Of a stretch of 64,000 bases of DNA, positions 37,533 through 46,075 are shown piece after piece. A model generated the notes under the pieces. The model saw only the letters and a list, made by a program, of their open reading frames with translations. It searched no databases and was not told the origin of the DNA. The stretch's first letter is position 1, and each line of letters starts with the position of its first letter. Source of the DNA: Oscillospiraceae bacterium (lineage in GTDB: Bacteria > Bacillota > Clostridia > Oscillospirales > Ruminococcaceae); NCBI GenBank assembly GCA_009784625.1, contig WRBI01000006.1, positions 1 through 64,000 of the forward strand. Direction: 5' to 3'. The position numbers were made by a program, and so were the translations under genes.

Positions 37533-38422
37533 CCGGTATCCTTTTGGTGGACAAGCCGGCCGGGTTCACTTCTTTTGACGTGGTCGCCAAACTGCGCGGA
37601 ATCGCCAAAATGAGAAAGATCGGCCACGCGGGCACCCTTGACCCCGCCGCCACCGGTCTTCTGCCCGTTTTTTTGGGCAGCGCGACCCGCTTTATCGATC
37701 TTTTGCCCGACCAGGACAAGCGCTACACCGCCACATTCCTGCTCGGAATCACCACCGATACCCAAGACATGACCGGCAATGTCTTATCCACTCGGCCGGT
37801 TCGGGTTTCGGCAATAGATGTCACAACCGCGCTTGCGCGCTTTGTCGGCAAGATTCAACAGATTCCGCCCATGTATTCGGCGGTCAAGCATCAAGGCAAA
37901 CGGCTGTACGACCTGGCCAGACAGGGCATTGAAGTCGAGCGCAAACCGCGCGAGATCGAAATCCGCGCGATCACTATGCTTGCGGCGGATGAGCCGGCCG
38001 GGCGATACACCATCGATGTGGAATGTTCAAAAGGCAGTTATATCCGCACCCTCTGTCACGATTTGGGCGAGGAGCTCGGCTGCGGCGGCGCGCTGGAGGT
38101 TTTGCGCAGAACGCAGGCCTGCGGCTTTTCGCTCAAAAACGCATACACACTGGATGATCTGCAAACCCTCGCCGACCGGGGTGAGCTGGCCGGTGCGCTG
38201 TCGCCGGTTGAATCTGCGCTCGCGGCATACCCGCGCTTGACGCTGGATACCCGCCAAGCCGGGCTGTTCGCGAACGGACAGCGCCTCGCGCTCAGCGACC
38301 TGTCCGGCCCTGCCCTTCAAAGCGGCGAGCGGATTGCAGTCTTCGGGCCGCAGTCCGCTTTCCTTGGCCTTGCCCACGCGGAGGGCGGGCTGCTCCGCCA
38401 CATCCGCCAGCTCCCCCGCTGA
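37523..38422 (+). CDS. truB: tRNA pseudouridine(55) synthase
   Basis: Makes pseudouridine 55 in the T-loop. 299 residues from TTG 37523 (MELTGILLVDKPAGF), 10 nt after GGAGG; longer upstream frame runs inside nrnA and lacks family similarity. Catalytic D40 is in IGHAGTLDPAATGLLP. Further blocks are YTATFLLGITTDTQD, IQQIPPMYSAVKHQGKRLYDLAR and CSKGSYIRTLCHDLG. A C-terminal PUA-like tail follows. Overlaps nrnA by 10 nt. Confidence 0.95.
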   Translation: MELTGILLVDKPAGFTSFDVVAKLRGIAKMRKIGHAGTLDPAATGLLPVFLGSATRFIDLLPDQDKRYTATFLLGITTDTQDMTGNVLSTRPVRVSAIDVTTALARFVGKIQQIPPMYSAVKHQGKRLYDLARQGIEVERKPREIEIRAITMLAADEPAGRYTIDVECSKGSYIRTLCHDLGEELGCGGALEVLRRTQACGFSLKNAYTLDDLQTLADRGELAGALSPVESALAAYPRLTLDTRQAGLFANGQRLALSDLSGPALQSGERIAVFGPQSAFLGLAHAEGGLLRHIRQLPR

Positions 38423-38454
38423 TTGCTCTCACATTGGTCTTTTCAAACGAAGGG

Positions 38455-39399
38455 ATGAATGACTTGCTTTTTTCCCAAACACTGGAACCACCCAATCTAC
38501 CGGCCGGCGGCAGCTGTGTCGCGCTCGGGCTGTTTAACGGGCTGCACCTCGGCCATATGGCCGTCATCGGCGCGATGCGCAGACAAGCGCTCGCACACCG
38601 GCTGACCTCCGTTGTCTTTACCTTTTCGACCGCCCGCTGCACCCCCAACTCAAAGGGCAGTGTCAAACAGATGCTCAGCCAATCAATGTCGAACGCCATT
38701 CTCAGCAAAACCGGGGTCGAACAGGTTGTCTGCCCCGATTTCAGCGATTTTCGCGCGTTTACACCCGAACAGTTTGTGGATAAGGTTTTGCGCGCGCGGC
38801 TGGGCGCCGGGCGGGTGGTCTGCGGCTATGACTTCCGGTTCGGGAAAGGCGCGGCCGGTGACGCACACGCTTTGCGGGAACTTTGCGCACCGCTTGGCAT
38901 CGCGGCGGATATCGTTCCCCAAGTGGATGTAAATGGCGAGCTGGCCGCTTCGCGCTCCATCCGCGCTTTAATCGAAAGCGGGGATATCCCCGCCGCCAAC
39001 CGCCTGCTCGGCCGCCCGTTTGCCATCGACTTTCAAGTCATTCACGGGCAAAAGCTGGGCCGGACTCTGGGCTGGCCGACCATCAACCAGGCTTTCCCGC
39101 CCGACTTTGTCCTCCCCCGCTTTGGGATCTACGCCAGCCTGACCACTGTAAACGGAAAAGACTACAGCAGCGTGACCTATGTAGGCGTTCGCCCAACCGT
39201 GGACAGCGGCGCCGCACTGTCTGAGACATACATTCAATCTTTTGACGGTGACCTTTACGGCCGGCACGTCAAGGTCGCGTTTTTGGCTTTCCTGCGCCCC
39301 GAGCAAAAGTTTTCCGACCTTGAAACGCTCAAAAACGCGATATCCGCCGACGCGGCCCGCGCAAAAGAATTGATCAAACAGTTGACAAATGTCGATTGA
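38455..39399 (+). CDS. ribF: bifunctional riboflavin kinase/FAD synthetase
   Basis: Converts riboflavin to FMN and FAD. The N-terminal nucleotidyltransferase has LGLFNGLHLGHMAVI (the usual Gly-x-Phe-Asp-Gly carries Asn instead of Asp) and GYDFRFGKGAAGD; the C-terminal kinase has GQKLGRTLGWPTIN and YGRHVKVAFLAFLRPEQKF. About 314 residues. The start is uncertain: ATG 38455, TTG 38434 or TTG 38464, and only the last has AAGGG at good spacing. The 3' end (KQLTNVD-stop) overlaps a single repeat-like arm that also contains a promoter for the next gene. Confidence 0.92.
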   Translation: MNDLLFSQTLEPPNLPAGGSCVALGLFNGLHLGHMAVIGAMRRQALAHRLTSVVFTFSTARCTPNSKGSVKQMLSQSMSNAILSKTGVEQVVCPDFSDFRAFTPEQFVDKVLRARLGAGRVVCGYDFRFGKGAAGDAHALRELCAPLGIAADIVPQVDVNGELAASRSIRALIESGDIPAANRLLGRPFAIDFQVIHGQKLGRTLGWPTINQAFPPDFVLPRFGIYASLTTVNGKDYSSVTYVGVRPTVDSGAALSETYIQSFDGDLYGRHVKVAFLAFLRPEQKFSDLETLKNAISADAARAKELIKQLTNVD

Positions 39400-39410
39400 C
39401 AGTGTACATT
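39382..39410 (+). promoter_or_regulatory. promoter in repeat-like arm at the ribF 3' end
   Basis: TTGACA (39382-39387), 17 nt, TACATT (39405-39410), inside a GTTGACAAATGTCGATTGACAGTG stretch (positions 39381-39404) resembling one arm of the dispersed repeat. Likely drives the aminotransferase gene. Confidence 0.5.
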
Positions 39411-39505
39411 AATTTTAGAAACCATCGTTCAATAATTAAAACGCAATTGTAAGCACAAGGCGCCTGTACGGGAACTGCCAACCAACAACGAATGGAGTGG
39501 GTAAA

Positions 39506-40681
39506 ATGTTGAACTACGATAACCTTTACGCGAATACGGTAAAGAACTTAAAACCCTCGGGGATACGCAGGTTCTTCGGGATTGCGGCCGAAATACCCGA
39601 CGTCATCTCTCTTGGCGTGGGTGAGCCGGACTTTGTTACCCCCCAGGCGATTCGCGACGCGGGTATTGCCTCCCTCAAAGCGGGCGAGACCAAGTACACC
39701 GCCAACGCCGGGCTGAAAGAAGTGCAGGCGGGCGTTTCCGGTTACCTCAAGCGCCGGTTTGATCTCGATTATGATCCCAGCCAGGTTCTGGTAACCGTGG
39801 GCGCCTCCGAGGGGATCGACCTTGCCCTGCGCGCATTCATCAACCCGGGCGACGAAGTGCTGATTCCCGAGCCGTCCTTTGTCGCTTACGACGCTATGAC
39901 CCGAATCAACCACGGCGTCCCGGTCTCGATCGTCACCAAAGAGGAAGACGAGTTCCGCCTGACCCCCGCGGCGCTCAAAGCGGCCATCACCCCCAAAACC
40001 AAAATGCTCATCTTCCCCTACCCCTGCAACCCGACCGGCGGGGTCATGCGCCGCGAGCATATGCTGGAGATCGCCGAAGTCCTCAAAGACACCGATATCC
40101 TGGTGCTGTCGGATGAAATCTACGCCGAGCTGACTTACGGCGGAATCCCCCACGTTTCTTTCGCCGCCATCCCCGGGATGTACGACCGGACCATTCTGGT
40201 CAACGGGTTCTCGAAAGCCTACGCTATGACCGGCTGGCGGCTGGGTTACCTGACCGGGTGCAAAGAAGCGGTGGACATGATGTGCAAGATCCACCAATAC
40301 GCGCTGATGACCGCGCCCACCACCGCCCAATACGCGGCAATCGCTGCCCTCAAGCCCGAGTGTGACGCCGAAATCGCCGCCATGTGCGCCTCTTACGACG
40401 AGCGCAGAAAGATGCTGATCAGCCGCTTGAACGGGATGGGCCTGCAGTGCTTTATGCCGGACGGCGCGTTCTACGCGTTTCCGTCCATTCAGAAAACCGG
40501 TATGAAATCGCTGGAGTTCTGCGAAGCGCTTCTGCGCTCCAAGAAAGTGGCGCTGGTTCCGGGTGACGCGTTCGGCGAATGCGGCGAAGGGTTTATTCGG
40601 GTCTGTTACTGCTACGCGACCGAACACCTGGTCGAAGCCCTCAACCGCATGGAGGCATTCCTCAAAGAGATCGAAAAATAG
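39506..40681 (+). CDS. class I/II PLP-dependent aminotransferase
   Basis: A fold-type I aminotransferase of 391 residues from the ATG at 39506 (GGAG, 8-nt spacing). Substrate-side motifs: ISLGVGEPDFVTP, the NPTGGVMRREHM loop and SDEIYAELTYGG. The PLP lysine is in VNGFSKAYAMTGWRLGY. The C-terminal arginine is in GFIRVCYCYA. Closest to aspartate/PatA-like aminotransferases; the amino donor cannot be fixed from sequence. Confidence 0.9.
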   Translation: MLNYDNLYANTVKNLKPSGIRRFFGIAAEIPDVISLGVGEPDFVTPQAIRDAGIASLKAGETKYTANAGLKEVQAGVSGYLKRRFDLDYDPSQVLVTVGASEGIDLALRAFINPGDEVLIPEPSFVAYDAMTRINHGVPVSIVTKEEDEFRLTPAALKAAITPKTKMLIFPYPCNPTGGVMRREHMLEIAEVLKDTDILVLSDEIYAELTYGGIPHVSFAAIPGMYDRTILVNGFSKAYAMTGWRLGYLTGCKEAVDMMCKIHQYALMTAPTTAQYAAIAALKPECDAEIAAMCASYDERRKMLISRLNGMGLQCFMPDGAFYAFPSIQKTGMKSLEFCEALLRSKKVALVPGDAFGECGEGFIRVCYCYATEHLVEALNRMEAFLKEIEK

Positions 40682-40688
40682 AAATACG

Positions 40689-40718
40689 CAAGGGCGAAAG
40701 CGGTAGCTTTCGTCCTTG
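40689..40718. terminator. hairpin between aminotransferase gene and ispE
   Basis: 13-bp stem CAAGGGCGAAAGC/GCTTTCGTCCTTG (one G-T pair), loop GGTA. No T-run follows, so this may be a processing or stabilising structure rather than a terminator. Confidence 0.45.
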
Positions 40719-40733
40719 AATTATTGGTGAACT

Positions 40734-41618
40734 ATGGATAAAATCACACTGCTCGCGCCGGCCAAGCTCAATCTGACTTTGGATATCACCGGACTTCTGC
40801 CCAACGACTACCACGCACTGGACAGCACAATGGTATCCATCGACTTGTGCGATACGCTGACTTTGAGCCGCACCGGCTCCGGCGTTCGTTTGGCCTGCGA
40901 TGACCCCTACCTGCCCGCCGGGCGGGATAACCTGATCATCAAAGCGGCAACCGCTTTCTTTCTGGCCACCGGAATCCAGCCGGGCGGGCTGGAAATGTCG
41001 CTTTCCAAACAGATTCCCACACAGGCGGGACTGGCCGGCGGCAGCGCAGACGCCGCGGCTGCTCTGGTCGGCTTAAATCATCTGTATGCCACCGGCTTGA
41101 GTGACAGCGCGCTGGCTGAAATCGGCTTGACCGTCGGCTCGGATATCCCTTTCTGCCTGATGGGCGGGATGGCGCGCGTCAACGGCCAAGGCGAGCTGCT
41201 GGCCCCGCTGTCCATCCCTCCGGGGGAGGCAGTCTTCCTGATCGCCAAACCCGCGCGCGGGGTGAGTACCCGCGACGCCTTCGCGCAATACGACCGTCTG
41301 AACCAAAAGCCCCCGCCCCAAACGGACGCAATGCTCACCGCGCTGTCCGCCGGGCGATGGGAGGATGTCGGCCCCGCCATGTCCAACGGGTTTGAGGCGG
41401 CGGTTCCCGTACCCGAAGTCTCCGAAATCAAGGCGGCCATTCAATCCCATGACTGCCTGGGTGTCTGCATGACCGGCAGCGGCAGCGCAGTGGCCGGCCT
41501 TTTCCCTGACGTAGACACCGCGTCCGGCTGCCTTGAACATCTGGGCGATCGCTGGCCGTTTGTCTGCCTTGCCCGCCCGGTTGACCACGGCGCAAAGATT
41601 CTGGCCGACCCTGTTTAG
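40734..41618 (+). CDS. ispE: 4-diphosphocytidyl-2-C-methyl-D-erythritol kinase
   Basis: Phosphorylates CDP-methylerythritol in the MEP isoprenoid pathway. GHMP kinase of 294 residues: the N-terminus LLAPAKLNLTLDI, the ATP-binding loop QIPTQAGLAGGSADAAAAL near 89-107, and the C-terminal CMTGSGSAVAGLF. Followed by spoIIR, a common clostridial order. Confidence 0.95.
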   Translation: MDKITLLAPAKLNLTLDITGLLPNDYHALDSTMVSIDLCDTLTLSRTGSGVRLACDDPYLPAGRDNLIIKAATAFFLATGIQPGGLEMSLSKQIPTQAGLAGGSADAAAALVGLNHLYATGLSDSALAEIGLTVGSDIPFCLMGGMARVNGQGELLAPLSIPPGEAVFLIAKPARGVSTRDAFAQYDRLNQKPPPQTDAMLTALSAGRWEDVGPAMSNGFEAAVPVPEVSEIKAAIQSHDCLGVCMTGSGSAVAGLFPDVDTASGCLEHLGDRWPFVCLARPVDHGAKILADPV

Positions 41619-41681
41619 GCCGCTATCAATCCGCCCATACTTGATTTACCAAATATTTACATCAAGTAAAGGACGGATGAC

Positions 41682-42266
41682 ATGCTTAGACGCTTTGAAC
41701 TGGCTATACTTATCGGGATAATTGTTGGTGTGATGTTCACCTCACTGGGCGTATTCGCGGGGGAAAGCGAGCAGATTCGCAGCGAGGTCTTTCGCCTGCA
41801 CCTGTTGCCAAACTCGGACAGTGATGCCGACCAGGCGCTCAAATTACACGTCCGGGACGCCCTGCTGGCCGGTCGCGCCGACCTTTTCAGCGGGGCGGCA
41901 AACAGAGAGGAAGTCATATCGCTGACATCCGAGCATCTGGAAAGCATTGTCAGGATCGCCCAGGATGAAATCCTGCGCCGGGGTTACGACTATCCGATCA
42001 CCGCCGAGATCGTCAACATGCACTTTTCTACCCGCGACTACCGCGAGGGGCTGATCTTGCCCGCCGGGCGGTATGACGCGGTGCGGGTGACCATCGGAGA
42101 GGGTGGCGGAGAAAACTGGTGGTGCGTGATGTTTCCGCCCATCTGCCTGCCCGCCGCCAGCGCAGAGCCGACCGACCTGGAAGAGCAGATCGCCCGGCTG
42201 GGCCAAACCTCCGGCTACCGCCCAAAATTTGCAGTTGTCGAGATCTTTGAGCGGTTGCGCGGCTAA
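41682..42266 (+). CDS. spoIIR: stage II sporulation protein R
   Basis: Forespore-secreted signal that activates SpoIIGA and so pro-sigma-E in the mother cell. 194 residues. The N-terminal helix (about 8-28) acts as signal. Family hallmarks are RLHLLPNSDSDADQALKLHVRDA and GENWWCVMFPPICL. A 7-bp inverted repeat ACTTGAT/ATCAAGT lies about 15-45 nt upstream of the ATG and may be an operator. Confidence 0.95.
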   Translation: MLRRFELAILIGIIVGVMFTSLGVFAGESEQIRSEVFRLHLLPNSDSDADQALKLHVRDALLAGRADLFSGAANREEVISLTSEHLESIVRIAQDEILRRGYDYPITAEIVNMHFSTRDYREGLILPAGRYDAVRVTIGEGGGENWWCVMFPPICLPAASAEPTDLEEQIARLGQTSGYRPKFAVVEIFERLRG

Positions 42267-42283
42267 TCGCCATTCACAAGCAC

Positions 42284-42327
42284 ACGACAGTGCGGTTAAA
42301 AGTATTTACCGCACTGTCGTTATTTGT
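42284..42327 (+). terminator. intrinsic terminator after spoIIR
   Basis: 13-bp stem ACGACAGTGCGGT/ACCGCACTGTCGT with an 11-nt loop, followed by TATTTGTTT. Confidence 0.8.
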
Positions 42328-42330
42328 TTA

Positions 42331-42359
42331 TTGAAAATTCATACCATATGTAGTATAAT
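42331..42359 (+). promoter_or_regulatory. strong sigma-A promoter
   Basis: TTGAAA (42331-42336), 17 nt, perfect TATAAT (42354-42359). Transcription would start near 42366, 228 nt before the amidase start codon, passing through the nested palindrome at 42402-42564. Confidence 0.8.
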
Positions 42360-42401
42360 GTCGAGAGGACTGACCGCCCGTTGTACATCCAATCGAAAGT
42401 A

Positions 42402-42564
42402 AGAACCTGTGGTCAATAACGAGAAACGAACACGAGCCGAAGCGATTTTTTCGCCAGGCAAGGAAATTTCCCGCAGGAATACTTCGTGTATTCCAAGGGA
42501 AATTGACGAAGCATATCGGAAAAATCGCCGGATCGGGGGCGTTTTGAGATTGACCACAGGTTCT
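42402..42564 (+). ncRNA. 163-nt nested palindrome (candidate structured RNA or MITE)
   Basis: Four collinear helices: a perfect 16-bp closing stem AGAACCTGTGGTCAAT (42402-42417)/ATTGACCACAGGTTCT (42549-42564); GCGATTTTT (42442-42450)/AAAAATCGC (42520-42528); AATTTCCC (42465-42472)/GGGAAATT (42497-42504); and the tip GGAATAC (42476-42482)/GTATTCC (42488-42494) with loop TTCGT. A bubble of about 20-24 nt on each side separates the first two helices. The long rod with a central bubble behind its own promoter recalls 6S RNA, but no conserved 6S sequence was verified. Small open frames on both strands simply follow the palindrome. Confidence 0.55.
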
Positions 42565-42593
42565 AAACCCCTACGCCGTGGAGGAATAAAAAT

Positions 42594-43637
42594 TTGAGCG
42601 ATCATCAAAAGCCCTTGAAACGCTATATAACAAAAACCGTTATGCTGACCTTAGCCCTGATACTCTTGGTCACCGGCCTCTTTCCACCTTTGACCGCCGG
42701 CGCACATCTGAGTGTCTTTAACCCGCCGCCCGGTACGCTGAATCTACAAAGCGTGAGCAGCGCGACCGTGACCTCAGCCGCTATCAGCGCAGACGACAAC
42801 TATACATATCTGGTCGTTTCCTCCACCCAGCCGGTAACATTTACATTCGGGTATTCCCGCAACGCGGTCAACATCACCATCAATCAGGCGCACAGTTTCC
42901 CGACCAGTGTGCATATGGGCGCAAACCCGATCTTCTCCTCCGCCCAGTGGAACGGCAGCACCATCACATTAAATCTGACCACACAGGACGGATTTATGGG
43001 CTACCACGGCTATCGCGATTCGGCCGGGAACCTGGTCGTGCGCTTCCGCAACCCGCCCTCCTCCATATGGGTTACCCGGGTGGTTATCGACCCCGGCCAT
43101 GGCGGACAGGATCGCGGTGCCGAGGGCTTTCGGCGGGATATGCCCGAAGTTGTGATCAATCGGCATATCGCCAGTTTTTTGGCTGAAGATCTGCGCAACC
43201 GCGGGGCCACCGTTCTGGTTTTGGATACCAGCCGGGGGATGGAACTGGCCGAGCGGGTACGCCGCGCCGAGGAGTTCAACGCCGACTTCTTTATCAGCGT
43301 ACACAACAACGCTTCGCGCAACGCGAACGCCACCGGCACCGAGGTTTTCTTCTTTACCCAGTTTTCGAGTGTGCTGGCGGCCACCGTTTCGCGCAATGTC
43401 AGCCAGCAGCTGAACACCAACAACCGCAGGGGCCGCCGCGCCCGCTTTGCCGTCACCCGTTCCACCCAATTTCAAAGCATACTGGTTGAGGGCGGATTTA
43501 TGACCAACCGCGCCGAGTACGAAAAGCTGATCAACCCGCACTACCAGCAGGCAATTGCGACCGGCATCGCCGACGCAATTGAAGCGGTGGTCGCCCACTC
43601 TTACCCCGGCACCGGCCGGATGGCGCGAATCGGCTAG
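42594..43637 (+). CDS. secreted N-acetylmuramoyl-L-alanine amidase
   Basis: Zinc hydrolase cleaving the peptide from muramic acid. 347 residues from TTG 42594, 8 nt after GGAGGA. Signal peptide (~residues 13-36). An N-terminal beta-rich AMIN-like domain (~45-150) may target septal or wall sites. Amidase_3 domain: VVIDPGHGGQDRGAEG (His ligand), MPEVVINR (Glu ligand), FFISVHNNAS (His ligand) and SILVEGGFMTN (catalytic Glu). Could serve vegetative division or sporulation. Confidence 0.92.
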   Translation: MSDHQKPLKRYITKTVMLTLALILLVTGLFPPLTAGAHLSVFNPPPGTLNLQSVSSATVTSAAISADDNYTYLVVSSTQPVTFTFGYSRNAVNITINQAHSFPTSVHMGANPIFSSAQWNGSTITLNLTTQDGFMGYHGYRDSAGNLVVRFRNPPSSIWVTRVVIDPGHGGQDRGAEGFRRDMPEVVINRHIASFLAEDLRNRGATVLVLDTSRGMELAERVRRAEEFNADFFISVHNNASRNANATGTEVFFFTQFSSVLAATVSRNVSQQLNTNNRRGRRARFAVTRSTQFQSILVEGGFMTNRAEYEKLINPHYQQAIATGIADAIEAVVAHSYPGTGRMARIG

Positions 43638-43641
43638 ACCC

Positions 43642-43669
43642 AAACCCCCGGATGCTTTCCGGGGGTTTT
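43642..43669 (+). terminator. intrinsic terminator after the amidase gene
   Basis: Stem AAACCCCCGG/CCGGGGGTTT, loop ATGCTTT region, followed by T residues. Confidence 0.9.
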
Positions 43670-43877
43670 ATCGTTAACAGCCGCAAAAAAAAGAGCGCCT
43701 TTGCAGCCCGTTTTTTCGTTTGTTAACTTACACATACAATCACCATACAATTTGTCCCGTTTTTCTAAAGATTTTGCTTGTAAGTTGTTCGTTATATTGG
43801 TATAATTTATTCGTTGTGGTATATTTTCAATAAAGTGTACAATACTTCGCGAATAGCGAGAGCGAAAGGGGCAAACT
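43670..43877 (+). promoter_or_regulatory. intergenic region with promoter for EF-G-like gene
   Basis: About 210 AT-rich nt without a gene. TTGTAA (43778-43783), 17 nt and TATAAT (43801-43806) give a sigma-A promoter, leaving a ~70-nt leader. A small palindrome CGCGAATAGCG lies just before GAAAGGGG, the ribosome-binding site. Confidence 0.6.
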
Positions 43878-43880
43878 TTG

Positions 43881-45950
43881 ATGAAACAATTCCCTGCGGG
43901 TAAATTGCGCAACATTGCGCTGACGGGTCATGGCGGAAGCGGCAAGACCTCTTTGGGCGAGGCAATGCTCTTTAAGGCGGGCGAGATCGACCGTTTGGGC
44001 AAAATCGCCGACGGCAACACCACTTTCGACTTTGACCCCGAAGAGATTAAGCGGCAGGTTTCGGTTTCCTCTGCCCTGCACCCCTTTGTTTGGGAGGGCG
44101 TGAAGGTAAATTTGATCGACACCCCCGGCCTGTTCGACTTTGCCAGCGGGATGAGTGAGGGTGTGCGCGCGGCTGAAAGCGTAGTCATCGTCCTTTCCGC
44201 CAAGGGCGGCATCCCGGTAGGCGCGTACAAAGCAAACGATCTGGCTGTCGCGATGAACAAGGCCAAAATGTTCTTCGTAAATCAGATGGACGCCGAAAAC
44301 GCCGACTTCTACAAAATTTTGGACGGCCTGCGCGAAGCGTTTGGCCAGGGCGTCTGCCCGCTGGTTGCCCCTTATATCAAAGACGAGAAAGTCGCCTGCT
44401 ATGTCGACCTTGTCGAGAAAAAGGCTTACACATACGAAAAAGGCGCACGCAAAGAAGTTCCCGTGCCGGAAGACGGTGACTTTGAAGAGCTGAGCAGCGC
44501 CATTTCGGAAGCGATTGCCGAAACAGACGAAACACTGATGGAAAAATTCTTCTCGGGCGAAGAGTTCAGCAAAGACGAGATCATCGCGGGCATTCACGCG
44601 GGTGTGCGCAGCGGCGTGATCGCCCCTGTGCTCTGCGGTTCCGGTTACTCACTGGAGGGGATTGACCTATTTTTGGACGCGATCGCCAACCACCTGCCCT
44701 CGGCCGCTGAGAGCGCGGGCGAAACCGCAAAAGACGCGAAAGGCGAAGACGTTGAGGTCGCCTGTACCGAAGACGCGCCTCTCGCCGCATATATCTTCAA
44801 AACTGTTGCCGACCCGTTTGTCGGCAAGCTGTCGTATGTCAAAGTTGTATCCGGTAAGCTGGGCGGCGACTTGGTTCCGGTTAACACACGCACCGGCCAG
44901 CCCGAGCGTTTGGGCAAAATCATTGCCGTAAAAGGCAAAAAACAGGAAGAAATCGGCACACTCACCGCCGGGGATATCGGCGCAATCACAAAGCTGGGCG
45001 AAACCGTCACCGGGGACAGCCTGTGCGACCCCAAGCGCCCGCTTACATTTGAAAAAGCGAAATTCCCGCACCCAACCCTGTTTATGGCTGTCAAAGTCAA
45101 AAACAAAGGGGACGAGGGCAAAGTATCCGACGGGATGCGCCGCCTGATGGAAGAAGACGCGGCCCTCACTTTCCGCCTGAATTCCGAAACAAAACAGCAG
45201 CTGGTCGGCGGCCTGGGCGAGCAGCATCTGGATATGTGCGTTTCAAAGCTCAAAGCCAAGTTTGGCGTGGGTGTTGATCTGATCGCGCCCCGCGTGCCTT
45301 ACCGCGAAACTGTCCGCAAAAAAGTTTCGGTGCAGGGCAAACACAAAAAACAAACGGGCGGCTCCGGTCAGTTCGGCGACGTTTGGGTCGAGTTCGAGCC
45401 TTACGACGGCCAGGAACTCCTGTTCGAAACCCGCGTGGTCGGCGGCTCGGTTCCCAAAAACTTCTTCCCCGCCGTTGAGAAGGGGTTGCATGAAGCCATT
45501 CGCAGCGGCGTAATCGCCGGTTATCCGGTGGTTGGGCTGAAAGCCACCTTGTACGATGGCTCTTATCACCCGGTTGACTCGTCCGAAATGGCGTTTAAAC
45601 TGGCGGCCATCCTCGCTTACAAAGCTGGTATGCCCAAAGCCGGACCGGTTCTGCTTGAGCCGATCGGTCACCTCAAGGTGTCTGTTCCCGACGCGAACAC
45701 CGGCGACATCATGGGCGAGCTCAACAAGCGCCGCGGCCGTGTACTCGGTATGAACCCGGTCGGGGGCGGCCTGCAAGAAGTCGAAGGCGAAGCGCCGATG
45801 AGCGAAATGCACGACTTTACCACTTTCCTGCGCTCGACCACACAGGGGCGCGGCTCGTTCACTTTTGAGTTTGAGCGGTATGAACAACTGCCCGCCATGC
45901 TCGAGGACGCGGTCAAAGAAGACGCCAAAAAGATGAACGAAGAAGACTAG
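43881..45950 (+). CDS. EF-G paralogue (EF-G2-like translational GTPase)
   Basis: A 689-residue five-domain EF-G relative. G1 is GHGGSGKTS (16-24) instead of the canonical GHVDAGKT. G3 is LIDTPGLFDF. G4 reads VNQMD (133-136: Asn-Gln-Met-Asp), so the usual Lys of NKxD is Gln. Domain IV has FGDVWVEFEPY and later GYPVVGLKATLYDGSYHPVDSSEMAF, and domain V ends with MNPVGGGLQEVEGEAPM. This is the second EF-G family common in Clostridia, whose role is unclear (recycling, stress or ribosome protection have been proposed). The gene stands alone, far from str operon genes. Confidence 0.85.
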   Translation: MKQFPAGKLRNIALTGHGGSGKTSLGEAMLFKAGEIDRLGKIADGNTTFDFDPEEIKRQVSVSSALHPFVWEGVKVNLIDTPGLFDFASGMSEGVRAAESVVIVLSAKGGIPVGAYKANDLAVAMNKAKMFFVNQMDAENADFYKILDGLREAFGQGVCPLVAPYIKDEKVACYVDLVEKKAYTYEKGARKEVPVPEDGDFEELSSAISEAIAETDETLMEKFFSGEEFSKDEIIAGIHAGVRSGVIAPVLCGSGYSLEGIDLFLDAIANHLPSAAESAGETAKDAKGEDVEVACTEDAPLAAYIFKTVADPFVGKLSYVKVVSGKLGGDLVPVNTRTGQPERLGKIIAVKGKKQEEIGTLTAGDIGAITKLGETVTGDSLCDPKRPLTFEKAKFPHPTLFMAVKVKNKGDEGKVSDGMRRLMEEDAALTFRLNSETKQQLVGGLGEQHLDMCVSKLKAKFGVGVDLIAPRVPYRETVRKKVSVQGKHKKQTGGSGQFGDVWVEFEPYDGQELLFETRVVGGSVPKNFFPAVEKGLHEAIRSGVIAGYPVVGLKATLYDGSYHPVDSSEMAFKLAAILAYKAGMPKAGPVLLEPIGHLKVSVPDANTGDIMGELNKRRGRVLGMNPVGGGLQEVEGEAPMSEMHDFTTFLRSTTQGRGSFTFEFERYEQLPAMLEDAVKEDAKKMNEED

Positions 45951-45973
45951 GGCGTATTAGAATCTCTGCTCTC

Positions 45974-46003
45974 AAAACGCGCGCCGGTTTTGGCGCGCGT
46001 TTT
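45974..46003 (+). terminator. intrinsic terminator after the EF-G-like gene
   Basis: AAAACGCGCGCC/GGCGCGCGTTTT with loop GGTTTT, T-rich tail. Confidence 0.88.
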
Positions 46004-46075
46004 CTCGTCAGACAGCTGTAACCTTTTTGTCACTTCTCTGGTTTATCTAACAGAAACGCATCGGGGGAATGTATT

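Noticed and set aside
39548..40627. 359-codon minus-strand frame opposite the aminotransferase gene
   Set aside because: Antisense shadow of a conserved enzyme; low-complexity His/Gly/Arg-rich translation.
42339..42608. Small frames on both strands over the nested palindrome
   Set aside because: A long palindrome gives similar frames on both strands; neither has a good Shine-Dalgarno or family similarity.
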